Positions 12,751 through 24,340 are shown, numbered from the stretch's first letter. The stretch: 64,000 nt of DNA from Culex pipiens pallens (GCF_016801865.2 NC_068939.1:129546917-129610916); one strand, 5' to 3'. The notes: generated from the letters alone by a model not told the origin. Translations and numbers: made by a program.

Positions 12751-14508
12751 TACACGCTTACCAGACGATCGCAATTTTTGAGATCAATGTCGCAAAAAGG
12801 AATTCGCTTATGCCATCTCAATTTTGAGATCAGTTTCTTTTGTTTATATTCGCAATTTTGAGTTGGTGGATGTGAACTCATTTTTGCGATGACACTTAGC
12901 TGTTTTTTGACATTCTGGACTTAGTCGAATTTACAATTTTCATTCTGACGGTCGGGAGTGTTTTGTCAAACTGCGCAACGTAGCGGATAAATTTTGAAAA
13001 AAGCGTCCCCCGAGAAGGCGGAGAAGATTGGAACTGGAAGATAACCTTAGATTTAAAGGAAACGATGGACAAGGAAGTGGCAAAAGAGTTTTCACCGGTC
13101 AAACTGTAACTTTTTCTGCAGATTCAATCAACGGAACATCTCTCTCCTCATCCACCGTTTAATCCACATTCATGGTAACCTTCCCGTTCTGATCTTGCCG
13201 GGTTTTCCAGGATCTTCCATTGTTTTTTTTTTATATTTTCTTTCAGGTTCTTAAGACAGTAAGATCAAGCGGGCGCTCAGCAAGGACGATGAACTATCGG
13301 ACGCGGAACTGGACCAAAGCAGTTCCAACGCGAAGACGCCCAAAACAACCACCAAAAAGGGTGGTCGAGGAAAGAACCGAACCCGCACCGAGTCCGAAGT
13401 CGAAGCAAGCCTCCTCCAAGAGCGCCAAGGAGCAGGAACCGGACACACCCGTACCTGCCTAGCCGGAACCGCCAGTGAACCAGGACGATTGGTTGTGGTC
13501 CGACCGAAAGTACTACGTAAACAAGGTCACAAGGGAGACAACAAGTACATGGTGCTGTTCGAGGACGGTGCCTCGAAGGCCCTCTCCAAGGATGTCATCG
13601 TGATCGGATGCGACACATACGAGGCCGGTTTCGTCGTCGAGGTCAAGCGGAACGAAACCACCATCGAAGTTTCGTACGTGGTCCGGATCGGCGAGGGCAC
13701 TGTCGAGGTGACCGCCTCCGACCTATATCTAAACGAGGAGCAGGTCAAGTTCATCAACCGGGCATGCAAGGCCGCCGAAGGGGGCGCGGACGATCCGATG
13801 CAGTCGCCGTCGGCCAACGGCAAGTGAGACAGCGCGACAAACACGTCGATCCTACAGACGCCGGAAGAAGCGTCCGCCGCGGGTGGTGGCGAAAACAATT
13901 CGCGGTCGACGCGGAGCAAACGCAGCTACAAAATCCAGGTTAGGGATATCCCACGCTAAACCAACCGTACGGACCGCAGGTCCATGCGCCTCTCGTGCTC
14001 CTCCACCACAAACGATTTTTTTTATTTTATCTGTTTTTTTCTCTACCGTTTCCAGCTCGTTCTCCCGGCAGTGGTTGGTGTGCTTTCCAGCCAGCCCGTG
14101 TTTTGGCAACTCGTCCGCGTTCCGGAAGGTCACCCTCCCGGCACTGATTAGTGCGCGTCCCAGCAGCAGCCCGCGTTTCCGCAACTTGACCGTGTTCCGG
14201 AGGGCCGTAATCACGGCAGTAGACTTGTTTATTTTTTAATGTAAAATGGTAAAAAAAAACGTTTCAAATAAAGAGTAAACTTTTCAATAAAATCAATTTT
14301 CATTTATTTTATTATTCCATCAAAAATAGTCCTCCCCGACCCGATATCCGCATTCCCGGCGATTTTCACCCTACCCAACCCATCTCAATTTTGAGATCGC
14401 CTTCTGGATCTCAAAATTGAGATCGAGTTGCTCATCTCAACGTTGAGTGGTTTCACTTTTAGCCGGTTTGCGACATCCATCTCAAAATTGAGATCGCCTG
14501 GTTAGCGT
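12751..14508. mobile_element. TIR element carrying a host-gene fragment
   Basis: The left end (acgcttaccagacgatc from 12753) is the inverted match of the right end (gatcgcctggttagcgt, ending 14508). Similarity extends about 40 bp inward through 'caattttgagat' and 'atgtcgc'. Target duplication is 4-5 bp: GTACA at 12746-12750 and 14509-14513. The site lies in the middle of a MITE whose uninterrupted sequence is known from 54116-54353. Several ttttgagat palindromes are scattered near both ends. No transposase frame is present. Instead the interior holds a broken tandem-Tudor gene. The superfamily is unclear. Confidence 0.8.
13240..13942 (+). pseudogene. Broken tandem-Tudor (53BP1/Crb2-like) gene copy
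   Basis: One frame from 13264 reads a polar linker (IKRALSKDDELSDAELDQSS). The following segment (KSAKEQEPDTPVPA, then a TAG at 13460, then WLWSDRKYYVNKVT) continues in another frame. The sequence then returns to the first frame for NKYMVLFEDGASKALSKDVI and the rest of a tandem-Tudor fold, ending near EEQVKFINRACKAA. A TGA at 13825-13827 interrupts text that stays open to a splice-donor-like CAG/gttagg at about 13943. That makes two frameshifts and two stops, so this is not a working gene. Pattern similarity to the methyl-lysine-binding 53BP1 Tudor pair is from memory of that family. An acceptor-like ttttctttcag at about 13245 suggests capture of genomic DNA, not cDNA. Confidence 0.7.
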
Positions 14509-14745
14509 GTACAGGCTAATTCTACAAAATATTTTTCTGCGTGTAGGTAGATAGTAATTTTAGCTCCATGTGACTCAACTCTTTTAAACGTGTTTTTTCT
14601 GTTGACAAAATTGCATTGTTTATCTCTACCGATTTCTGTTGTTATCAGAGTTATCAGCTGTTTGAATATTGAGTTAAATAGATTCCTGATCACAATTTAA
14701 CTATTTTTATGTTTTCAACACAGCGTTATTCAAAAAACTTGCATA

Positions 14746-16391
14746 ATGGATAGCGCCACAATTTCGAAAAGCTGTTGCAGAATTTGTTTAGCCGCGGAAA
14801 AAACGCTGCTCTCACTGCAGACTGAAATAGAACTCGACGGTTGCAAACTTACTTGCCTGGAAATGTTTACCAAATTTACTGGATTGGAGGTATTTTAATC
14901 ACTTTTTGTTTTTACATATTGAATTATGCTTAAGCTTGAATGATTGCAGGAACCACCGGAGGAAGCATCGCCGGATCTACCGCGGAAGTTGTGCATATCC
15001 TGTTTCTCCGAGCTAAACAGTTGCTACAAATTCCAGCGTAAGGCAGTCGATTCCTTTAACCGGATGTACCAAAAGATGAGCGAATCTACTGTTCATGTTG
15101 TTGAAGAGGAAGTTGCTCGCGAAAGCAGCCCAAAGCAGGATGCTGCCCCCGAAATTGAGGAAGAGTTGGAAATCTTTATCGAACTTCAGGACGATAATCT
15201 GAAAATTGAATCAACTTCACTGGATTTGGTTGAGGAACCCGTACACGAAGGCGAAGATCAAACTGATGCAAAGTTGATAAATTCTGCTGAAGAATGTGAA
15301 GAAGAATTCTTGGAGGTCTACGAATGTGACGATAAGGGCCTTGTGGAGTTAAAAGGATGTGTGAGAGACATGGAAGATGCTTCTCCCAGTCAGAATGAGG
15401 AAGAAGTTGTTGCGATCGAAATCAATCTGCAAAATGAACAGGAATTACAAACGCAACCAATCGATGAAAGCAGTGAGCAAACTTTAGAAGGGTCCTTCAC
15501 TTGTGCGGTCTGCAACAAACAGTTTGCCTCTCGGAAAACGCTCCGCCAACACAGTCGAATCCACGAGGACAGCAGCGCGAAACGTTTTCAGTGCTCACAC
15601 TGCTCAAAATCGTTCAACTACAGCCATCACTTGAAAATTCACGAACGGACTCACACTCGGGAGACCCCGTTCGCGTGCAGCGCCTGTGATAAGGAATTTG
15701 CCACGAAAGATCGGCTTAAAAACCACGAACTTCAGCACAAGGACCGCTTCGAGCACGGATGTGCGCTGTGCGAGTGTTCCTTTCGAACGAAGAAGGCCCT
15801 CAAAATGCACACAATTCTAAAGCATGATGCCGCGGTAGGACAGTTTGAACCGATTGTTTGCGCAAAGTGCGGCAAGGATCTGTTCTCGCAATCGGCGGCC
15901 AGTGCGCACTTTAAGGCCGAGTGTGGTCAGAAACGGATAACGGAGGATAATCTTAAGAAGAAATCCAAACAGAAGCAGCAAAAGCCAGTGGATTGTATCG
16001 ACTGCTTGGAAAAATTTCCCAGTCGAACTGAACTATTAGAACATCGAGCAGATGTCCACGAAAATCGAAGTCATACTTGTGAAGTCTGCGGCAAACGTTT
16101 TCTTCAGGCGATCGTTCTGAGCAGGCACATGAAAACGTAAGATTAACTCAATTTAAATTTAGTACAGCTAAATTCTAAAAATCGCCCCCTTCTTACAGAC
16201 ACACGGGTGAAAAGTCGTACTCGTGCGATCAATGCACGAAGAGCTTTGCCCAGCTGGCCACTCTCCAAAATCACATGAGGACTCACTCCGGCAGTCAGCA
16301 GTACGAGTGCACGGTGTGTTCAAAGCGGTACAAGTTTTTGGCCTCGCTGCGAAATCACGTCAAGGCGAGTCACGGCGAGGGAGAGGCGTAG
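14746..16391 (+). CDS. ZAD-type C2H2 zinc-finger protein, 507 residues
   Basis: This is a likely nuclear DNA-binding transcription regulator. The exons are 14746-14889, 14950-16136 and 16199-16391. Introns are short (60-62 bp) with GT-AG ends, and the phases agree to give 1524 bp including the stop. The start MDSATISKSCCRICLAAEK supplies the first cysteine pair of a ZAD domain; the second is CISC near residue 65, so residues 11-90 form the dimerising ZAD. An acidic linker follows (about 95-228). Nine finger-like units then run to the C-terminus, from FTCAVCNKQF to YECTVCSKRY. The fifth ends in Cys in place of the final His and may not bind zinc normally, and the last two are joined by SGSQQ in place of the usual TGEKP-like linker. 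ZAD-C2H2 genes are greatly expanded in insects, so the exact orthologue cannot be named. Confidence 0.93.
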
Positions 16392-16456
16392 CGTTAGATA
16401 GGCTGATTTGAATTGTATAGTTGTTTTTGTTTATTTTTTAAGCTTAAAAAACATTT

Positions 16457-16462
16457 AATAAA
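16457..16462 (+). terminator. Polyadenylation signal of the ZAD gene
   Basis: An AATAAA lies 66 bp after the stop codon. This is a typical spacing for a short insect 3' UTR. Confidence 0.75.
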
Positions 16463-17675
16463 GAAGACAAATCATTCGAAATCCCCGTCCAGATTTCTCT
16501 TAATTATCACATTTTTGAAATGAGAATTTCTCGGGGACTTCAGCAAATGAGTATTCTTTTTATTTTTCTGTTTGGTCATATTTTGCCCAAAGAAGCATTC
16601 AAATTTGTTCTCATTATCCATTCGTCATACAAAAATGTTTAGCAAAACTGAGCAAAGCAGGGCTTGAAAAAGGATCGGCCACTGACAGAAACTGGCTGAT
16701 ATTTGACTAAGCTGGTCAGCTTTCATCATCAACTATATCGCTGAATGTTCACTGACAGCGCCAGCCGCGATGATCGTCATTTGGATGCATCCGTCAGTTG
16801 ACACACACGAAGCTGACACGAAAGAATGCCGAGCTCAACACACTAACAGCCGGGCGACACGACTGCACATGCTTTCTTTTTCTCACTTTTGTTATCTCTT
16901 TCGTGCTTATGTGGTGACAGCAATCAATTGAATGCAGTCATGAGAATTCAAACTATTTAACGTGAAGACTTCCATCATTGTCATGATTTTTCGTTCAAAG
17001 ATATAAATCTTGCGTCGCTTTCAATATTTTGACAAAATTCCTTCAACAAGTTGTTCAGAATAGTGCTCTACACATGCTGATTCCTTTTGGTAACGATTAT
17101 CCCATTCCTTGTAAAGTTATGGAAATCGGCATTAATCAATGATTGCCAACTAGGACGTCAATGACTGTGCCACAAAATTATATAAATTTTGAAGCACATT
17201 TGATTTAGATCAAAAATTCTTTCAGTGGTTTCAAGAAGGCAACAACCGGCACATGCTGATTCCTTTTGGTAGTGAAATTCGTTAAATTGAATTTAATACA
17301 GAACATTTTATAGTGATGATCAATTTTCTTCGAAAATGATCAACGGCTTCACCTTAAACAAAAGAGCTCTTCGCTAACGAGAGAGGTGGCGGGAGTCAAA
17401 TCTGACTGTGTGAGTGACTTTGCGTTGCGTTCATTCATTCGGCTGTGTACGAGCGAGAGCAGGGTATCAAAATCAGACGAACGTAGCGAATTTGATGGAC
17501 GGGCTGTGTCAACTTTCACAAAAATGTCGATTGATAAGAATTCATGCTGTAGGTTAAGGTAAGGTTCAATTCAGGATAAAATGAGTACTCAAAAAGCTAA
17601 GTATATTATGAGACATTTTCCGAGGAATCCGATAAAAATATTTTTAGACATAAGCTTTTTGGTCCAGGCACCAGA
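16463..17675. other. Intergenic spacer with a duplicated 22-mer
   Basis: No reading frame of note is present. The string cacatgctgattccttttgg occurs at 17071 and again at 17250, about 179 bp apart, which suggests a diverged tandem duplication. The stretch 17600-17672 ('tttggtccaggcacc' end) resembles the DNA just left of the SINE at 31313. Confidence 0.5.
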
Positions 17676-17780
17676 GTGACCAATCGAATCGGGAAATCGG
17701 GAAAAAAAAGTCTGGAATTCGCCAAAATTAGCAAAACATCGGGAAAAGTCTGGAATCCCAAGCATGCTCGTTTGAAAGTA
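17676..17780. repeat. Terminal remnant, 'tcgggaaa' family
   Basis: Repeated atcgggaaa motifs next to an end reading gagtgaccaatcgaatcggg. The inverted homologue is at about 55930-56010, sharing gcatgcttgggattcc. It is probably one end of a non-autonomous DNA transposon. Nothing else is recognisable up to 18340. Confidence 0.5.
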
Positions 17781-18340
17781 ATTGTCTATCTTTTTAATAA
17801 TTTTGTGATATTTTGTTCAATTTTCAATTCAATTACACTCAATTGGTTTCGAACAATTAAACAAATTTGAGGTTCCTTTCACTATTTTTTTATCTATTAA
17901 TTTTGGTTTGGTTTATTTGAATACAGAATCAGTTTATAGATAGATTGAGATATAGATTTTCAAAGTGGAGCATCACCACTTCCCTTCTTCCAAATCCTTT
18001 TCCTTGTCCCTGGTGCGCGGTGGAGATGAGAGCGGCCGGCAATGGACGGCTGCTATGGTGGTGTGTATCTGGTTCAGGTGAAATTGGTTCTATTCCCAAT
18101 TATCGATACCTAGGCAACTTGGGCTTAGACAATCATCTCATCACATGGCGAAAATACAGTATGCAATCCGCTAAAATCACCGTCTCCAAGCGAAGCGATT
18201 GAGAAATAGATTTTCAAATTTGGCCCGCCATTCAAAAATTTTGGGTCCCCCATGGTTTTTTAATGAGTTTGAGTTAAAAATGTAAATAAAGGTTGATTTA
18301 AATTTTTCGGAAAAACTTGAATAGCACACGAAATCCAAAC

Positions 18341-18485
18341 CTTGACTTTTTTTTGATAAGGTCCTATAAACAAATGTAAACATTGAGTGTATCCCGCTTA
18401 CTCCGATGGACTTTGACATAAGGTGTGAAAGGGATACACTCAATGTTTACATATGTTTATAGGACCTAATCAAAAAAAAGTCAAG
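18341..18485. repeat. Long near-perfect hairpin MITE
   Basis: The arms are about 57 bp (cttgacttttttttgataag inward to gagtgtatccc) and the loop is about 32 bp. Each arm contains 'aggtcctataaac', also seen in diverged form at 63490-63577. It has no coding capacity. Confidence 0.88.
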
Positions 18486-19489
18486 AAACGTTTCTCGTGT
18501 TCAATGAAAAAAAATGCAAAAACTTTTTTGCTTTTTGAAAATATCAAACAAATATTGAAATTGCAAGAATGAAAAAAAAAACATTCAAGAAGTTTTTTAC
18601 TTAGTTGCTTTAAAAATGTCGCATAAAAGTAGAAAAAAAGTTCTTACTGAACTGAATTTGAAACTTGATTTTAAAAAATCCTTTTAATTTAAAAAAAGCT
18701 CTTCGATATTTCGTTTTTTTTAAATAAAGTTGTCCTCAGGCGTTTCGTTAAAAAAATTAATGATCAAATTGAAAATACAGTTTTTTTGATTTTTTGTCAT
18801 TCTTATTTCTTTTCCTTTTGAAACCAAGGAATAAAAACTCAATGGTTATAATACATCTTATGTATATTTCAACTCATATTTGTTTAAAATTTTGATTGTT
18901 TAAGTTTTTTTCTTTTATTTATATTGCGAGTGCTTCCAAGCCCAAAATAATTCGATTTATTTTTAAATTTATTTTGAAATTAATTTTAATGGTGGTAGAT
19001 ATTCACTTTTTTATAAACCGTTATCATTTTTTGAGTAAAAAAAAAAGGTGCAGGTGGTTATGTTACACATGACCAGTATGACAAAGAACTTTGCAAGATG
19101 ATTGTTGAAATTTCGATTAGAATGTCCGGTCCAAATTTCCCCATGATTCCCTTATAATTAACGTCCTATCGAACTAAGGGGACGGAAATTGCAAGTGGAG
19201 CTTAAATAGAAATCGAGGTGAAATCCATTGACTTTCCTTCACCACTCGAAAGTTACCAAGATGCGGGAATGTTTTTGCAAGGCTGTTGCAAGCAATCGGC
19301 GACAGTAAAGGAAATTTGAACAGCAGACATTAAAACTGCCCTTTACAGGGCTCTAATTGATTACGAGATAGTTATTCTAAAATTCCAGAACAGATTTTCG
19401 CAGAGGCACAAAAAAAATGTGCGTCGCAGTAATCTATTTATTACTTCCTGCCTAATAAGCAATTTATTTTAACTGCTTAACTTCAGATA
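18486..19489. other. AT-rich spacer with a dispersed repeat
   Basis: Around 19055-19120 is a segment ('ggttatgttacacatgacc' then 'atgacaaagaac') that recurs near 25790-25830 and 33950-33985. It is a dispersed repeat of unknown class. I find no gene. Confidence 0.5.
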
Positions 19490-22400
19490 ATGGCCAAATG
19501 CAACTTTTTATGTCCAGTATCAAAAATCATAAAGTTTGATACCCATATTGCCCCAATACTTACGGTCCGGCAAATGTCCCCTCATCGGAACATCCGCGGG
19601 GCCTCCGGCCACTCTGGATTGTGGCCACTACTGTCAAAATGTCAAATTTCATGTCCAGTATCAAAAACCATAAAGTTTGATACCCATATTGCCCCAACTC
19701 TTACGGTTCGGCAAATGTCCCCCCATCGGAACATCCCTGGGGCCTCCGGCCACTACGGATTGTAGCCACTACTGCCGAAATGTCAAATTTCATGTCCATT
19801 ATCAAAAACCATAAAGTTTGATACCCATATTGCCCTAACTCTTACGGTCCGGCAAATGTCCCCCCATCGGAACATCCGCGGGGCCTCCGGCCACTCCGGA
19901 TTGTAGCCACTACTGCCGAAATGTCAAATTTCATGTCCAGTATCAAAAATCATAAAGTTTGATACCCATATTGCCCCAACTCTTACGGTCCGGCAAATGT
20001 CCCCCCATCGGAACATCCGTGGGGCCTCCGGCCACTCCGGATTGTGGCCACTACTGCCGAAATGTCAAATTTCATGCCCAGTATCAAAAACCATAAAGTT
20101 TGATACCCATATTGCCCTAACTCTTACGGTTCGGCAAATGTTCCCCCATCGGAACATCCGCGGGGCCTCCGGGCACTCCGGATTGTAGCCACTACTGCCG
20201 AAATGACAAATTTCATGTCCAGTATCAAAAATCATAAAGTTTGATACCCATATTGCCCTAACTCTTACGGTCCGGCAAATGTCCCCCCATCGGAACATCC
20301 GCGGGGCCTCCGGCCACTCTGGATTGTGGACACAACTGCCGAAATGTCAAATTTCATGTCCAGTATCAAAAACCATAAAGTTTGATACCCATATTGCCCT
20401 AACTCTTACGGTCCGGCAAATGTCCCCCCATCGGAACATCCGCGGGGCCTCCGGGCACTCCGGATTGTAGCCACTACTGCCGAAATGACAAATTTCATGT
20501 CCAGTATCAAAAATCATAAAGTTTGATACCCATATTGCCCCAACTCTTACGGTCCGGCAAATGTCCCCCCATCGGAACATCCGCGGGGCCTCCGGCCACT
20601 CCGGATTTTAGCCACTACTGCCGAAATGTCAAATTTCATGTCCAGTATCAAAAACCATAAAGTTTGATACCCATATTGCCCCAACTCTTACGGTCCGGCA
20701 AATGTCCCCCCATCGGAACATCCGTGGGGCCTCCGGCCTCTCCGGATTGTAGCCACTACTGCCGAAATGTCAAATTTCATGTCCAGTATCAAAAATCATA
20801 AAGTTTGATACCCATATTGCCCTAACTCTTACGGTCCGGCAAATGTCCCCCCATCGGAACATCCGCGGGGCCTCCGGCCACTCCGGATTGTAGCCACTAC
20901 TGCCGAAATGTCAAATTTCATGTCCAGTATCAAAAATCATAAAGTTTGATACCCATATTGCCCTAACTCTTACGGTCCGGCAAATGTCCCCCCATCGGAA
21001 CATCCGCGGGGCCTCCGGCCACTCCGGATTGTGGCCACTACTGCCGAAATGTCAAATTTCATGTCCAGTATCAAAAACCATAAAGTTTGATACCCATATT
21101 GCCCTAACTCTTACGGTCCGGCAAATGTCCCCCCATCGGAACATCCGCGGGGCCTCCGGCCACTCCGGATTGTAGCCACTACTGCCGAAATGTCAAATTT
21201 CATGTCCAGTATCAAAAACCATAAAGTTTGATACCCATATTGCCCTAACTCTTACGGTCCGGCAAATGTCCCCCCATCGGAACATCCGCGGGGCCTCCGG
21301 CCACTCCGGATTGTAGCCACTACTGCCGAAATGTCAAATTTCATGTCCAGTATCAAAAATCATAAAGTTTGATACCCATATTGCCCTAACTCTTACGGTC
21401 CGGCAAATGTCCCCCCATCGGAACATCCGCGGGGCCTCCGGCCACTCCGGATTGTGGACACTACTGCCGAAATGTCAAATTTCATGTCCAGTATCAAAAA
21501 CCATAAAGTTTGATACCCATATTGCCCTAACTCTTACGGTCCGGCAAATGTCCCCCCATTGGAACATCCGCGGGGCCTCCGGCCACTCTGGATTGTGGCC
21601 ACTTCTGCCGAAATGTCAAATTGCATGTCCAGTATCAAAAATCATAAAGTTTGATACCCATATTGCCCTAACTCTTACGGTCCGGCAAATGTCCCCCCTT
21701 CGGAACATCCGCGGGGCCTCCGGCCACTCCGGATTGTGGCCACTACTGCCGAAATGTCAAATTTCATGTCCAGTATCAAAAACCATAAAGTTTGATACCC
21801 ATATTGCCCCAACTCTTACGGTTCGGCAAATGTCCCCCCATCGGAACATCCGCGGGGCCTCCGGCCTCTCCGGATTGTGGCCACTACTGCCGAAATGTCA
21901 AATTTCATGTCCATTATCAAAAACCCTAAAGTTTGATACCCATATTGCCCTAACTCTTACAGTCCGGCAAATGTCCCCCCATCGGAACATCCGCGGGGCC
22001 TCCGGCCACTCCGGATTGTGGACACTACTGCCGAAATGTCAAATTTCATGTCCAGTATCAAAAACCATAAAGTTTGATACCCATATTGCCCTAACTCTTA
22101 CGGTCCGGCAAATGTCCCCCCATCGGAACATCCGCGGGGCCTCCGGCCACTCCGGATTGTGGACACTACTGCCGAAATGTCAAATTTCATGTCCAGTATC
22201 AAAAACCATAAAGTTTGATACCCATATTGCCCTAACTCTTACGGTCCGGCAAATGTCCCCCCATTGGAACATCCGCGGGGCCTCCGGCCACTCTGGATTG
22301 TGGCCACTTCTGCCGAAATGTCAAATTGCATGTCCAGTATCAAAAATCATAAAGTTTGATACCCATATTGCCCTAACTCTTACGGTCCGGCAAATGTCCC

Positions 22401-22858
22401 CCCTTCGGAACATCCGCGGGGCCTCCGGCCACTCCGGATTGTGGCCACTACTGCCGAAATGTCAAATTTCATGTCCAGTATCAAAAACCATAAAGTTTGA
22501 TACCCATATTGCCCCAACTCTTACGGTTCGGCAAATGTCCCCCCATCGGAACATCCGCGGGGCCTCCGGCCTCTCCGGATTGTGGCCACTACTGCCGAAA
22601 TGTCAAATTTCATGTCCATTATCAAAAACCCTAAAGTTTGATACCCATATTGCCCTAACTCTTACAGTCCGGCAAATGTCCCCCCATCGGAACATCCGCG
22701 GGGCCTCCGGCCACTCCGGATTGTGGCCACTAATGCCGAAATGTCAAATTTCATGTCCATTATCAAAAACCCTAAAGTTTGATACCCATTTTGCCCTAAC
22801 TCTTTCGGTCCGGCAAATGTCCCCCCATCGGAACATCCCCGGGGCCTCCGGCCACTCC
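19490..22858. repeat. Tandem array of 141-bp units
   Basis: Twenty-three full units begin at ATG 19574 and repeat at exactly 141-bp steps to 22816, with partial units at both ends. Each carries 'catcggaacatccgcgggg', 'ccactccggattgt' and 'aaagtttgatacccatattg'. Units differ by point changes only, with no net length change. Because 141 is divisible by three, one frame stays open for 492 codons at 21410-22885. In earlier units a single G/A change (tgtgg/tgtag) closes it. A diverged relative surrounds the hAT-like element at 25924. I read this as a minisatellite, not a gene. Confidence 0.95.
21407..22816. repeat. Two 705-bp higher-order blocks in the array
   Basis: Units 1-4 of block one (21407-21970) recur with the same diagnostic variants in the same order (cattggaac, ccttcgg, gcctctccgg with 'aaccctaaag') at 22112-22675. 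The fifth units differ. This points to a recent five-unit duplication by unequal exchange. Confidence 0.85.
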
Positions 22859-23329
22859 AGTCCAGGTGGTGGCCAGTTCCAATGATCGACTCCCGCGACT
22901 GGCATGTCTTAGCTGGTCCTTGCCTCCAAGCCATCTGCTCCCGGACCTCCAGGCCGTCTGCTAACGGGCCGCCAGGCCATCTGCTTCTGATGTGTTCTCG
23001 TCGACGTCCAGCAATAGAATAAATTTTCGGGACCGACCGAGCCGAGTTTTGTTGGCTCGTCGACGATCCGAAAATTATGAGGTGGAGTGGGGGTGATTTT
23101 AGATACATCAATCTCACGTCTCTCGATTGACTGATTGGGAAACGTTCGCTCATCCAACCAGCGTGCACCAAAAAGAGGGGAAATTTGCCGAGAGGGGAAT
23201 TCGTCACGTAACGTTTTCGCTTCGCGAAAATTTTGGATTGACACCACGTATAGAAACCTTAGGACAAAGTTCTTTGTCAAAATTCCAGAAGTTATTTTTC
23301 AAGTTTCACTCTAGGCTTTGACAAAATTC
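22859..23329. other. Flank of the 141-bp array
   Basis: Moderately GC-rich DNA with short direct repeats (gccgtctgctaacgggccgc-like blocks at 22920-22990). No convincing gene signal in either strand. Confidence 0.4.
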
Positions 23330-23440
23330 CAATTAGGTCGTTTTTTTAATTATCAAAGTTTATGTTCCCCCCCCCCCCCCCGCCCTCCCGAGGTTTAATT
23401 CGAGGGACATAAACTTCAAAAAATATTAGCAACGGCCTTA
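23330..23440. repeat. Hairpin remnant with C15 tract
   Basis: Inverted 'aaagtttatgt' and 'acataaacttcaaaaaatat' arms surround a run of 15 C at 23367-23381. The hairpin at 60769-60841 is a cleaner member of the same family. Confidence 0.6.
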
Positions 23441-23619
23441 TTTAGATTAAAAATATCAATGCCCGTTTTACCGTTTGTAGTAGATGGCTCGTATTTGGCA
23501 TGAGTTCATTTCACGTATAGATAAACAAACGCTGAAAACAGAGCAAAGTCTACAAAAAATGACTGTTAAAAATTAATTCTTTATAATTAAATTTTCTGTG
23601 TCAAAAAGTCAAATCTCCA

Positions 23620-24340
23620 ATGAGCAATTCTTCACCAAAACCGGATAAAGATTTTATATTATATTTATATTTTTAGATTTTTTCAAGCTTTGTGGGGTCT
23701 TTCCTTATGACCAAAGAGGCAATTTTGTGTCATTGGTCAAGGGCCAAACATTCGATATTACGCCCATTTGAAATGTTAGTATTGATTTTAAAATATCTAA
23801 ATATTTTTTCGAAAAGGTCATCAAGTTTCATAAATATTTCATTTTTTAAACCTTGAAAATGTGTGTCTATACTTCTCCCTTCCCTAAAATTTCAAAAAAA
23901 ATATCAAAATATAATATGTAAAAAAAAAAATAAATGTCCCTGTACCTATTTTTGCCGAAGACACCAAAAGACACCTTCAAAAGTTACAGCACAGAGAAGG
24001 TGAAGGTGGTTACAGTTTTTCGAATATTTACGCACCATTGTTGCATGAAAAGCTGCCAACATTGTATGGAGACTTATCTGGGTGAACCAATGATACAAAA
24101 TGGCTTCTTTGGTAATAGGGAAGGCCTCGACAAAGTTTGAACCAAATAAAAAAAAAAAAAAAACAAAAAAAAAATGGTCGAAATCGGCTGATTTCGTAGA
24201 GAATTGCTCCAAAATAAAAATAGGATTTTTTTTTTACCAACAGATAATTTTGAATGGTAAGGGGTTGAGGACAATTCTTTCAGATCCAATTACGTCCATT
24301 GTTTCAAATTGCCATTGCTAGTGGTCGTTACGCTTGCTTA
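23620..24340. repeat. Dispersed repeat, two partial copies
   Basis: Around 23620-23760 and 24040-24330 are variants of a repeat marked by 'tatgaccaaagaggcaattttgtg'-like text and by 'atacaaaatggcttctttgg'. A third copy lies at about 44815-44960, where the marker is 'ccctatgaccaaagaagcc'. The class is unknown. Confidence 0.55.

Larger units (their letters stand above)
12017..14543. mobile_element. 238-bp MITE split by two nested insertions
   Basis: The ends are inverted repeats (cacgcagaaaaat at 12017; its complement ends at 14543), each flanked by TA. An intact relative occupies 54116-54353 (238 bp, inverted relative to this copy). The MITE pieces left here are 12017-12043, 12570-12750 and 14514-14543. 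They add up to 238 bp, exactly the intact length, once one copy of each target-site duplication is set aside. The insertions are the hAT-like element at 12044-12561 and the Tudor-bearing element at 12751-14508. Confidence 0.88.

Noticed and set aside
13489..13827. Short intact Tudor-domain gene starting at 13489
   Set aside because: It starts inside the domain at a GTG-like position. The domain's first strand is in another frame upstream, and coding-like text continues past the stop.
19490..22858. CRISPR array
   Set aside because: Units are contiguous with no unique spacers, and the genome is eukaryotic.
21407..22885. 492-codon open frame in the 141-bp array as a repetitive protein gene
   Set aside because: The period is a multiple of three, so any stop-free unit gives a long frame. 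Neighbouring units carry TAG at one variable base, and the minus strand is also open. No promoter, start context or known domain.
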